Below the pieces are notes generated by a model that worked only from the letters and a program-made list of their open reading frames with translations, was not told where the DNA came from and made no database searches. Of a DNA stretch of 64,000 nt, positions 50,885-59,000 are shown in pieces. Source of the stretch: FEN-1219 sp963817615 (lineage in GTDB: Bacteria > Pseudomonadota > Gammaproteobacteria > Steroidobacterales > Rariloculaceae); assembly GCA_963817615.1 (NCBI GenBank), contig CAWFPH010000003.1, forward strand, positions 620,001 to 684,000. The letters run 5' to 3'. Each line of letters opens with the position of its first letter. Position 1 is the first letter of the stretch. The position numbers and the translations under genes are program-made.

Positions 50885-51907
50885 ATGCGACGTCTTGTGT
50901 CGTTTGTCGCGCTGTGCGCGGCCGCGGGCGCGGCTTACGCCCATCATAGCGAAGCCGGAATCTACGATTCGAAGGACACCATCGAAGTCACGGGCGTCGT
51001 CAAGTCCATTTCCTGGCGGAATCCGCACGGCGAGATCGTGTTTGCGGTCACCGACACGGCGGGCAAGGTCGTCGACTGGTCGGCGGAGACCGCATCGGTC
51101 AGCGTGCTGCGGGCGCGAGGCATCGACGGAGCGCCGATCGCAGTGGGCGACCGGGTGACCGTCGCGGGATCGCCATCGCGCCGCAACAGGCCCGAAATTC
51201 TCGCGCGCAGCGTGCTGCTGCCGAATGGCTACGAGTTCACCTTCGGCTCGGCCACCGCCTATTTCCCGGCGGGCAAAGCCGGCAAGCTCATCCACGGCGG
51301 CGAGATCAAAGGCGATGTCGATAACGCCAAGGCCAAGGCCGACGGTCTGTTCCGAGTCTGGAGCACGATCATGAGCGATCCGGCCGCGTTTCCGATGTTC
51401 AAAGGTGGTTACCCTCTGACTGCGGCGGGCAAGGCGAAGCTCGCGGAGTGGAATCCGCGCGACAACGCGTTGCTGCACTGCGGCAACAAGGGCACGCCGC
51501 TGATCATGATCACGCCGCTGCCGATCGAATTCCTGCACCGCGGCGACGACATCCTGATGCGCATCGAGGAGAACGATGCACAGCGCGTGATCCACATGAA
51601 TCCAAGCGCGGTCGCACCGGCCGAGCCCACCCAATTCGGGTTCTCTCGCGGCCACTTCGAAGGCACGACGCTCGTCGTCGAGACCGACCACTTGAAGGCG
51701 CAGTACTTCGACCACGAGGGTACGCCCGAGAGCGAGCAGATCAAGGTCGTCGAAAGGTTCATGCCGAACGCGGCATACGATCGGCTGGATTACCGGATCA
51801 CGGTCACCGATCCCGTGTACTTCGAGCACCCGTTCGATCTCACGCGCTATTTCGTCTGGAAGCCCGAGATGACCGTGCATTCGTATGAATGTCTCGATCG
51901 CTTCTGA
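50885..51907 (+). CDS. DUF6152-family secreted protein, paralogue 4
   Basis: This 340-residue protein has a short signal (MRRLVSFVALCAAAGAAYA) cleaved to leave His20-His21, and NPH with His48 follows 28 residues later. The DUF6152 domain (VTGVVKSISWRNPHGEIVF, VSVLRARGIDGAPIAVGD) is followed by a longer C-terminal domain (about 110-340) with GHFEGTTLVVETDHLKAQYF. This resembles, but is more distant from, paralogues 1 and 2. It stands as a single gene with its own candidate promoter and a hairpin downstream. Confidence 0.78.
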   Translation: MRRLVSFVALCAAAGAAYAHHSEAGIYDSKDTIEVTGVVKSISWRNPHGEIVFAVTDTAGKVVDWSAETASVSVLRARGIDGAPIAVGDRVTVAGSPSRRNRPEILARSVLLPNGYEFTFGSATAYFPAGKAGKLIHGGEIKGDVDNAKAKADGLFRVWSTIMSDPAAFPMFKGGYPLTAAGKAKLAEWNPRDNALLHCGNKGTPLIMITPLPIEFLHRGDDILMRIEENDAQRVIHMNPSAVAPAEPTQFGFSRGHFEGTTLVVETDHLKAQYFDHEGTPESEQIKVVERFMPNAAYDRLDYRITVTDPVYFEHPFDLTRYFVWKPEMTVHSYECLDRF

Positions 51908-51917
51908 CAATGCCAGC

Positions 51918-51936
51918 CGCGGGCGCCTCGCCCGCG
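51918..51936 (+). terminator. Hairpin after DUF6152 paralogue 4
   Basis: CGCGGGCG, loop CCT and CGCCCGCG pair perfectly 10 nt after the stop. An alternative stem, GCGACCG with CGGTCGC (51934-51958), overlaps it. Confidence 0.55.
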
Positions 51937-52052
51937 ACCGATCCCCTCGAACGGTCGCGCAGACCGATTCGGTCGCGCGGTAGTCGCGCGCGGCGAGCGC
52001 AAGCCGTCGCGAACCGTAAGGTGACGCGCTATTGCGCCGTAGCGCCGCGACG

Positions 52053-52058
52053 TAAGAT
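52053..52058 (+). promoter_or_regulatory. Candidate -10 box TAAGAT for the hybrid kinase gene
   Basis: TAAGAT lies 21 nt before the TTG start at 52080, with TTGCGC upstream at a short 15-nt spacing. Confidence 0.35.
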
Positions 52059-52079
52059 GAGGCCGATTCGGGAGGGGCC

Positions 52080-54566
52080 TTGACGACTGCAAACCGCACG
52101 ACTCGGACGTCCTCGCGGCGACGCGGCGGCATTCGCTGGCACTTGTTTCAGGGACAACTGGTTGCGGTCGTGCCGCTCGGCCTGCTCGCGGCCCTACTGC
52201 TGTATCTGCATTGGCAGGCGCAAGAGCACGAACGCGAGCGGTCTCAAATCGAATCCGTGCGGCTGCTTGCGGCGGCCGTCGACAATGCCCTCGACAGCAG
52301 CGCCGAGCGTCTATCGATTCTCGCCCGATTGTGGGCGTCCGACGCGGTCGACGACCGGGTGTTGTATGCCCAGACCAAGGAAGCGCTTGCCGCGAATGCC
52401 GATTGGTCGAATATCCTCGCGTTTCGCGCGGACGGCACCGGAGTGTTCCGCGCGGATGAGCCGTTCGGCATGCCGGTGCCGCCGAACGAGCGGCTTGCGA
52501 TGTGGCGGCCCGTGCTCGCGGAGAGGCGACCGGTCGTCTCGGACCTTTTCGCGGCGCAGCGTGGCCTCGTGGTGTCGGTCGGTGTGCCGGTCATCGAGTC
52601 GGGGGTGGTCACCCATTTTCTGGTCGCCGATCTCGAATTGCACTGGTACGACAAGCTGCTGACGCGACAAGGTTTGCCGCAGGGCGCCGTGGCGGCGCTG
52701 TTCGACCGCAACTTCAAGTTCGTCGCGCGTAGCGTCGAGGGCGAGGAGCGCCGCGGCCAAGATCCGACGCGCGCATTGGTCGAGGATATGCAGCGCGGTG
52801 CGACGGAAGGACTCGAGCGCTATACGAACTTGAATGGCACTGCCGTCTATACGGCCTGGACGTTTACGCGCCACGGCTGGGGCGTCGGCTTCGCGACGCC
52901 ATCGGCGCCCGTGGCCAACGCGTTTTGGATGCACCTCGCGGTATTCGGCGCACTGTGGGTCGTTGCATTGCTCGGTGGGCTCGCCTATGCGTTCGCAAAG
53001 GCGCGGCCGATCGCCGCCTCGCTCGAGTCGCTCGAGGAGCGGGCCGACGATCTCGCGAGCGGCCAGCGGCTCACGGACTTGCCGGGCTCGGGCGTCGAGG
53101 AGGTCGACCGCGCTGTCGATGCGCTCGAGCGCGCGAGCGAGGCGCTGCAGTCCGCGATGCGGGAGCGCGACCGGTCGCTCGAGACGGAACGCGCCGCCCG
53201 GGCGTCGTCCGAGGCGGCGAACCGCGCAAAGGACGAGTTCCTGGCGATGCTCGGTCACGAGCTGCGCAATCCGCTCGCGGCAATCTCCAATGCGGTTGCC
53301 ATCGTGAAAAGCGCACAGCGCACGTCCCAGCAACTCGACTTCGCCGCCGGAGTCATCGAGCGCCAAAGCGAGACTCTGAAACGACTGATCGACGATCTGC
53401 TCGACGTCGGCCGCGCGATGACGGACAAGATCGTGCTCACCCGCACACCGCTCGATCTCGCCGCCTGCGTGCGCCATGTGGTCGGATCGCTCGACGCGGC
53501 GGGCCGCCTCGCGAACCGCCACCTGGAAATCGACGCGGAGCCCGTCTGGATAGGCGGTGACCGCCTGCGCATCGAGCAAATCGTCACCAATCTGCTCACG
53601 AACGCGGCACGCTTTACGACGGGCGGCGGGCGCATCACGATTCGCGTCGCACATGAGGCGGACGACGCCGTGCTCGAGGTCGCGGACGACGGCTGCGGGA
53701 TCGCTGCCGAGGACTTGCCGCGCGTGTTCGACTTGTTCTTCCAAGGCGCTTCGAGCGCGGAACGTTCGAGCGGCGGGCTCGGCGTCGGCCTCACGCTCGT
53801 GCAGCGGCTCGCTCGGCTGCACGGCGGCGGCGCGGAGGCCGCAAGCGCCGGACGAGGACGCGGCGCCACATTCACCGTGCGGCTGCCGGCCGCGCACGCC
53901 GGTCAAGGGCGGGCGCCGATGGCGCCCTCCGTCGAGGCACGTGAATCGCTTACGATCCTGCTCGTAGAAGACAACGCCGATGCACGCGAGAGCTTGCGTA
54001 TGGCGCTCGAGCTGCAAGGTCACGAGGTTCTCGAAGCCGGCGACGCGCAGGCGGCGCTCGAGCTGCTCCGCCGGCGGCGTCCCGAGGTCGCGGTGCTCGA
54101 CATCGGGCTGCCGGGCATGGACGGCTACGAGCTTGCGCGCCGCTTGCGGACGCAGTTCGGCCGCGATCTCGTGCTGATCGCGCTCACGGGCTACGGCACC
54201 GCGAGCGATGAGCGTAAGGCGCTCGAGGCCGGCTTCGATCGCCACCTCACGAAGCCGATCGACGTGCGCGATCTCGCGCGTGTGCTCGAGCAGACGCACA
54301 GACGCAGCTCGCAGAGCGGCTCGCCGGTGGCGCGTTTGGTGGCCGCGACTGGCACGGCGCTTGCAGCGCCTGGGCTCCGCTCAACGAACGGAGGAACAGG
54401 CACCATGACGGAAGCCAAGAAGCCGAAGACGAAGCGCGACAAGTCGCTGACCGAGCACCCGATCGAGTCGGGCCATCGCCGTCCCAGCGAGGGAGGCGTG
54501 GGGCTCGACAACAGCACGCCGCCCGTCGATCCGGATCACTCGCCGACCAGCAAGACACCTGCCTGA
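52080..54566 (+). CDS. Hybrid sensor histidine kinase with receiver domain
   Basis: This 828-residue protein starts at TTG 52080 behind a GGGAGGGG SD. Two membrane helices (near 22-43 and 280-305) flank a periplasmic sensor of about 230 residues, probably dCACHE/PAS-like. HAMP, a coiled coil, the kinase core with MLGHELRNPLAAISNA (His393), an HATPase domain (NLLTNAARF, DDGCGIA, GGLGVGLTLV) and a C-terminal receiver (Asp674 in VAVLDIGLPGMDG) follow. No partner regulator is adjacent. The last 54 residues form an odd charged, Pro-rich tail (see the nested entry). Confidence 0.87.
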   Translation: MTTANRTTRTSSRRRGGIRWHLFQGQLVAVVPLGLLAALLLYLHWQAQEHERERSQIESVRLLAAAVDNALDSSAERLSILARLWASDAVDDRVLYAQTKEALAANADWSNILAFRADGTGVFRADEPFGMPVPPNERLAMWRPVLAERRPVVSDLFAAQRGLVVSVGVPVIESGVVTHFLVADLELHWYDKLLTRQGLPQGAVAALFDRNFKFVARSVEGEERRGQDPTRALVEDMQRGATEGLERYTNLNGTAVYTAWTFTRHGWGVGFATPSAPVANAFWMHLAVFGALWVVALLGGLAYAFAKARPIAASLESLEERADDLASGQRLTDLPGSGVEEVDRAVDALERASEALQSAMRERDRSLETERAARASSEAANRAKDEFLAMLGHELRNPLAAISNAVAIVKSAQRTSQQLDFAAGVIERQSETLKRLIDDLLDVGRAMTDKIVLTRTPLDLAACVRHVVGSLDAAGRLANRHLEIDAEPVWIGGDRLRIEQIVTNLLTNAARFTTGGGRITIRVAHEADDAVLEVADDGCGIAAEDLPRVFDLFFQGASSAERSSGGLGVGLTLVQRLARLHGGGAEAASAGRGRGATFTVRLPAAHAGQGRAPMAPSVEARESLTILLVEDNADARESLRMALELQGHEVLEAGDAQAALELLRRRRPEVAVLDIGLPGMDGYELARRLRTQFGRDLVLIALTGYGTASDERKALEAGFDRHLTKPIDVRDLARVLEQTHRRSSQSGSPVARLVAATGTALAAPGLRSTNGGTGTMTEAKKPKTKRDKSLTEHPIESGHRRPSEGGVGLDNSTPPVDPDHSPTSKTPA
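54405..54566 (+). CDS. Possible internal small protein in frame with the hybrid kinase
   Basis: A GGAGGA SD (54390-54395) precedes an ATG at 54405 in the same frame as the kinase. This gives a 53-residue charged, Pro-rich product (MTEAKKPKTKRDKSLTEHP to the shared stop). It lies beyond the receiver domain, joined by a low-complexity linker. It could be translated separately as a small protein as well as forming the kinase tail, or it may be a former separate gene now fused. No family recognised. Confidence 0.3.
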   Translation: MTEAKKPKTKRDKSLTEHPIESGHRRPSEGGVGLDNSTPPVDPDHSPTSKTPA

Positions 54567-54571
54567 CGGCA

Positions 54572-54607
54572 GGCGCGCCCGCGAGCCGAGCGCGCTCGCG
54601 GCGCGCC
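54572..54607 (+). terminator. Long hairpin after the hybrid kinase gene
   Basis: A 14-bp stem with one bulged C (54579) pairs GGCGCGC/CGCGAGC (54572-54586) with GCTCGCG/GCGCGCC (54594-54607) around a 7-nt loop, 5 nt after the stop. No T-run follows. It is the strongest hairpin I saw here. Confidence 0.65.
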
Positions 54608-54688
54608 GCGGATCGGGCGTTCGTGCGCTCGGTCCGATTGTCATACCATTGCGCGCTCGGAAGGAAGCTCGACCAGGGAGTCTTTCGT

Positions 54689-55675
54689 ATGAGCGCAGCT
54701 GGCGCAGCGGTCACGCTGCGCGCCGTGACCAAGACGTTCGGGCCCACCACCGCGGTCTCGGGTCTCGATTTGAGCGTTCCGCGCGGCGCGCTGTACGGAT
54801 TCATCGGACCGAACGGCGCGGGCAAGACCACTTCGATCCGCCTCATCATGTCGATTCTGTTTCCCGACTCGGGTGAGATCGAGGTGCTCGGCCATGCATC
54901 CGCGCTCGAGGCGAAAGACCGCATCGGCTACCTGCCGGAAGAACGCGGCGTCTATCGCAAGATGCGAGTCGGCGCCTATCTCGCGTACATCGCACGCCTC
55001 AAGGGCGTTGCACCGGCGAGCATCGCGGCGCGCATAGGGGCGCTGCTCGAGCGAGTCGGGCTCGGTGGGGTGGCGCAGAAGCGCTGCGAAGAGCTCTCGA
55101 AGGGCATGCTGCAAAAGATTCAATTCGTTGCCGCCATCGTCCACGAGCCGGACCTGTTGATACTGGACGAACCCTTCAGCGGCCTCGACCCGATCAGCAT
55201 GCGCTTGTTGCGAGACCTGATCGTAGCGGAGCATCGCCGCGGCGCGACGATCTTGTTCTCGACCCACGTGATGCCGCAGGCGGAGGACATCTGCGACCGG
55301 ATCGTGATGATTCATCGCGGCCGCAAGGTCCTCGACGAACCGTTGAGCGCGATCCGGCGCCGCTACGATGCGCGCACGATCGTGCTCGAGCCGCTCGAGC
55401 CCGACGCGGATCTGCGTAGCGTGGCGTCTTGGCGCGAGATCGAATCGGCTCGCACGATCGAGGGTTGCTGGGAGCTCGTGCTGAAGCCCGGCGTCGATCG
55501 CGTTGCGACGATGCAGCGGCTCCTCGCGGCGCAGCCGGCCGCACGCGTCGAGCTCAAGCGGCCGCGGCTCGAGGACGTGTTCGTGCAGCTTGTCGAGGAC
55601 GGCGCCGACTCTCCGCTCGAGGCAGACCGCCTGCGCGCGGGGCTCAGCGGCGCGGCGACGGCGGCGAGTGCATGA
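54689..55675 (+). CDS. ABC exporter ATPase, NatA-like
   Basis: This 328-residue ATPase has Walker A GPNGAGKTT near residues 39-47, Q-loop-like PEERGVYRKM, signature ELSKGMLQK, Walker B LLILDEPFSGLDP and H-loop STHVM. The C-terminal part (LEDVFVQLVEDG) is typical of the DRA/NatA group, which powers export of sodium, drugs or peptides. ATG 54689 has an AGGGAG SD. It overlaps the permease gene by ATGA, so the two form one transporter. Confidence 0.88.
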   Translation: MSAAGAAVTLRAVTKTFGPTTAVSGLDLSVPRGALYGFIGPNGAGKTTSIRLIMSILFPDSGEIEVLGHASALEAKDRIGYLPEERGVYRKMRVGAYLAYIARLKGVAPASIAARIGALLERVGLGGVAQKRCEELSKGMLQKIQFVAAIVHEPDLLILDEPFSGLDPISMRLLRDLIVAEHRRGATILFSTHVMPQAEDICDRIVMIHRGRKVLDEPLSAIRRRYDARTIVLEPLEPDADLRSVASWREIESARTIEGCWELVLKPGVDRVATMQRLLAAQPAARVELKRPRLEDVFVQLVEDGADSPLEADRLRAGLSGAATAASA

Positions 55676-57006
55676 ACAAGATCTTGCTGATCGCGGTGCG
55701 CGATTTCGTTGCGGTGGTGTTCACGCGCGCCTTCGTGATCGGCATTCTGCTGCCGCCGGCCATCATGGCCGTGCTCGCGTTCGCGGGTCCGCGGCTGTTC
55801 GCCGATCGAGGGCTGCGCGTTGAAGGCCAGCTCGAGATCGTCGACCCCACGGGCAAGGTCGTGCCGGAGCTGCGGGCGGCCGCCGATGCCCCCGAGCCGA
55901 ACGTCGCCGATGCGCTCGAAGCGGTGCGGTCGCAAACGGCGCAAGGCGCAGCGGAGCTCGCGGCGTTTGCGCGGCCGAAGCTGACGCTGGTCGAGCGGCC
56001 GACCGGCGGCGACCTCGAGCCCGAGAAGGCCTGGCTCGGCGTCGAGGAGCAGGGTGCGCCGCATCTCGCGCTCGCGGTGATCCACGACGATGCGGTCACG
56101 CCGCGTCGCGGCGACGCGACGCTCGGGAGCTACGATCTCTACGTGCCGCCGAAGCAGGACAACCGAATCGAGACGGCCGTCGAGCTCGCGCTGCACGATG
56201 CAATCGTCGGCGCGCGGCTGCGCGCGCAGGGAATGGACCGCGACAGTGTCACGCGGCTCACGTTCGTGCCGCGCGTGCGCTCGGTGACGGTCACCAACGG
56301 CGGCCAGGAACGCACGACTTTCGGCGGGTTCGCGTTCGTGCTTCCGCTCGTGTTCATGCTGCTGCTGGTGATCAGCGTGATGGGCAGCGGCCAAGGCTTG
56401 CTCACGACCACGATCGAGGAAAAGTCGAGCCGCGTGATCGAAGTGCTGCTATCGGCCGTCTCGCCGGTGCAGCTCATGGCCGGCAAGCTGCTCGGCCAAA
56501 TGGCCGTGAGCCTGCTCGGCTTGAGCCTCTATCTCGGCATGGGCGTGCTGGTGCTCGCCTCGTTCTCGCTGCTCGGCCTGCTCGAGCCTGCGCTCATCGG
56601 GTATCTGCTGATCTTCTACCTGATCGCGTTCTTCACGCTCGGCTCGCTGATGATGGCCGCGGGTTCGGCCGTCAACGAATTGCGCGAGGCACAGTCGTTG
56701 ATGATGCCGATCATGCTGCTGATGATGACGCCGTGGTTCTTCTGGCTGCCGATCTCGCGCGATCCGAACTCCTTATTTGCGACCGTGGTGAGCTTCGTGC
56801 CGCCCGTAAGCTCCTTCGCGATGCTCCTGAGGCTCGCGTCCACGAGCCCGCCGCCGGCGTGGCAGGTCTGGTTGTCCATCGGCATCGGCGTGCTCGGCGT
56901 CGCCGGCGCCGTCTGGTTCGCCGCGAAGGTCTTCCGGATCGGGCTCCTGATGTTCGGCAAGCCGCCGAATCTCGCGACGCTCGTAAAGTGGGTGCGGGCG
57001 GCCTGA
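55672..57006 (+). CDS. ABC-2 type permease, NatB-like
   Basis: This 444-residue membrane protein starts at ATG 55672, overlapping the ATPase by 4 nt. One N-terminal helix (VVFTRAFVIGILLPPAIMAV) is followed by a long extracytoplasmic domain (about 40-215). Five or so helices come next, with EEKSSRVIEVLLSAVSPVQLMAGK, a mark of NatB/YhaP-type ABC-2 permeases. With the ATPase it forms a small exporter whose substrate is unknown. Confidence 0.86.
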   Translation: MNKILLIAVRDFVAVVFTRAFVIGILLPPAIMAVLAFAGPRLFADRGLRVEGQLEIVDPTGKVVPELRAAADAPEPNVADALEAVRSQTAQGAAELAAFARPKLTLVERPTGGDLEPEKAWLGVEEQGAPHLALAVIHDDAVTPRRGDATLGSYDLYVPPKQDNRIETAVELALHDAIVGARLRAQGMDRDSVTRLTFVPRVRSVTVTNGGQERTTFGGFAFVLPLVFMLLLVISVMGSGQGLLTTTIEEKSSRVIEVLLSAVSPVQLMAGKLLGQMAVSLLGLSLYLGMGVLVLASFSLLGLLEPALIGYLLIFYLIAFFTLGSLMMAAGSAVNELREAQSLMMPIMLLMMTPWFFWLPISRDPNSLFATVVSFVPPVSSFAMLLRLASTSPPPAWQVWLSIGIGVLGVAGAVWFAAKVFRIGLLMFGKPPNLATLVKWVRAA

Positions 57007-57092
57007 ACCCGCGCCGCGGCCGGTTCGGAGCAGGGCGCGTCCGCGCCGTTTGGAACGGGCGTATGCTTGCCGCTATGCGGTGGAGCCCCGCA

Positions 57093-57575
57093 ATGAAACG
57101 AAAACCCTTCGCACCGCTGCTCGCAGCGGCCGCGGCCGTGGCGCTGCTCGGAGGACCGCCCGCGGAGGCTCAGTTCGGCCTCTATCAGTTGCCGCAGCAG
57201 AACTTCGTGTGGACATGGGGCAAGGCGGAGGGCCATACGGGCTTCTCGGATTTCGACATCGACGGCGGCGAAGCGGGCTTTCGCTGCAAGCTTACGGCCA
57301 AGATTCGCTACAGCAGCGACCTATCGCCGACCGACATCTCGCAGCTCGAGACTTCGCTGCGCACGAGCCTGCAGTTCATCTACGACGTGAGCAATACGAT
57401 GAACCAACTCGACTTCCAGCGCGAGCTCGACTGGGCGCAGTTGAGCTGCCAAAAGCCCGAGGCGGGACCGGTCGACGACAAGACGAAGGCCGACCGCGAG
57501 GCGCGCGCGAAAGAGAAGACGCAACGAGAAGTCGAGCGTCGCCGCGCTCGCGCGCGACAACACCAGGACGACTGA
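57093..57575 (+). CDS. Small exported protein, unknown function
   Basis: This 160-residue protein has a signal peptide (PLLAAAAAVALLGGPPAEA, cut at AQF), a mature domain with aromatic and acidic residues (VWTWGKAEGHTGFSDFDID) and two Cys (FRCKLT, LSCQKP). The C-terminus is very charged (ADREARAKEKTQREVERRRA). I chose ATG 57093 with a GGAG SD; ATG 57075 lies 7 nt after a TATGCT box and could be a leaderless start. The stop overlaps the hemW start (TGATG), so the two are cotranscribed. No family recognised. Confidence 0.6.
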   Translation: MKRKPFAPLLAAAAAVALLGGPPAEAQFGLYQLPQQNFVWTWGKAEGHTGFSDFDIDGGEAGFRCKLTAKIRYSSDLSPTDISQLETSLRTSLQFIYDVSNTMNQLDFQRELDWAQLSCQKPEAGPVDDKTKADREARAKEKTQREVERRRARARQHQDD

Positions 57576-58750
57576 TGGCCGCCGAGCCGTGCAGGCCGAC
57601 GCCGCGGGCCGGCGCTCTGCCGCCGCTGTCGCTATACGTGCATCTGCCCTGGTGCGTGCGCAAGTGCCCGTACTGCGACTTCAACTCCTATACGGCTCGC
57701 GGTGCGCTGCCGGAGCGCGCTTACGTCGACGCGCTGCTGCGCGATGTCGAGGCCGACGCTGCGCTCGCGCACGGGCGAGCGATCGACACGATCTTCCTGG
57801 GCGGTGGCACGCCGAGCCTGTTTTCGGGCGCCGCGGTGCGCCGGCTGCTCGAAGGCGTCCGCGCGCGGCTCGACGTCGCGCCGGCCGCGGAAATCACGCT
57901 CGAGGCGAATCCCGGCGCAATCGAGGCCGGCCGGTTCGTCGAGTTTCGCGAGGCCGGCGTGAATCGGCTGTCGCTCGGCGTGCAGAGTTTGCGCGACGCG
58001 AAGCTCGCGGCGCTCGGCCGAGTGCACGACGCCGCCGCGGTGGTCGCCGCGGCAGCGGCGGCGCGGCGCGCCGGCTTCGACAACTTGAATCTCGACTTGA
58101 TGTATGGCCTCCCCGACGACGATGCCGACGGCGCGGTCGGCGATCTTGCGGCCGCGCTCGAGCTGGCGCCCGCCCATCTTTCTTGGTACCAGTTGACGCT
58201 CGAGCCGAACACGGCGTTCGAGCGCCGGCCGCCGCCGTTGCCCGACGACGAGGCAATCGCGTCGGCCGAGGCGCGAGGCCGGGCGCTGCTCATGGCCGCC
58301 GGCTACGACCGCTACGAGGTGTCGGCCTATGCGCGCTCGGGTCGCCGGTGCGCGCACAACTTGAACTACTGGCGCTTCGGCGACTACTTGGGCGTAGGCG
58401 CGGGCGCGCACGGGAAGATCACGCTCGCCCGCGGTTTGCTCGAGCGGCGGGCGAAGACGCGCAATCCGCGAACCTATCTCGACACGGCCGGGACCGGTGC
58501 GGCGGTTGCCGTCGAACGCGTCGATTCGACGCAGCAAATAGCCGTCGAGTTTCTGATGAATGCGCTGCGGCTGCCGGAGGGTGTCGAGGTCGATTGCTTC
58601 GAGCAACGGACCGGCGTCGCAATCGGCTCGATCGAGGCGCCGCGCGCGGCTGCCGCGACGCGCGGCTGGCTCGCGGACGAGCCCGGCTTGCTCAAGGCCA
58701 CGCCCGATGGACTGCAACATTTGAACGCACTGCTCGGCCTGTTTTGCTGA
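57575..58750 (+). CDS. hemW: HemW, radical SAM haem chaperone
   Basis: This 391-residue radical SAM protein has the motif CVRKCPYC (Cys27, Cys31, Cys34) in VHLPWCVRKCPYCDFNSY, then FLGGGTPSLFSG, EANPGAIE and GVNRLSLGVQSLRDAKL. HemW-type C-terminal parts (RCAHNLNYWRFGDYLGVGAGAH, in pieces) follow. HemW resembles coproporphyrinogen III oxidase HemN but transfers haem to target proteins such as respiratory enzymes. It fits a genome with several cytochrome c domains. The start ATG 57575 overlaps the upstream stop. Confidence 0.9.
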   Translation: MAAEPCRPTPRAGALPPLSLYVHLPWCVRKCPYCDFNSYTARGALPERAYVDALLRDVEADAALAHGRAIDTIFLGGGTPSLFSGAAVRRLLEGVRARLDVAPAAEITLEANPGAIEAGRFVEFREAGVNRLSLGVQSLRDAKLAALGRVHDAAAVVAAAAAARRAGFDNLNLDLMYGLPDDDADGAVGDLAAALELAPAHLSWYQLTLEPNTAFERRPPPLPDDEAIASAEARGRALLMAAGYDRYEVSAYARSGRRCAHNLNYWRFGDYLGVGAGAHGKITLARGLLERRAKTRNPRTYLDTAGTGAAVAVERVDSTQQIAVEFLMNALRLPEGVEVDCFEQRTGVAIGSIEAPRAAAATRGWLADEPGLLKATPDGLQHLNALLGLFC

Positions 58751-58763
58751 TGCCGGGCCTGCC

Positions 58764-58791
58764 TTGACTGCGGCAACCGCCTGCCCATAAT
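58764..58791 (+). promoter_or_regulatory. Sigma-70 promoter for the MBL hydrolase gene
   Basis: TTGACT (58764-58769), a 16-nt spacer and CATAAT (58786-58791) give one of the two best promoters in the window. The predicted start near 58798 leaves a leader of about 200 nt before ATG 59001. Confidence 0.6.
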
Positions 58792-59000
58792 CGAGTCCCA
58801 TGAGGCCGGCAACCGAACCGGCCCATTGCCTACGGGGCGGGGATTACATCGCGCGTCTTGCTGGACCGTCGATCGAGCGATCGAATGGCTCGGCGCCTAC
58901 TTCCTTACAGCCCGTAACCGCGAGGTGCGCAGTCACCGAGCAGCGTTCGGTGAACGGAACGGGTCGCGAGCATGCCCGCTCGATCGACGAGGAGCCGCAA

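Noticed and set aside
58800..59000. N-terminal extension of the MBL protein from ATG 58800
   Set aside because: It would bury the signal peptide, is Arg/Ala/Gly-rich, and ATG 59001 has a good SD.
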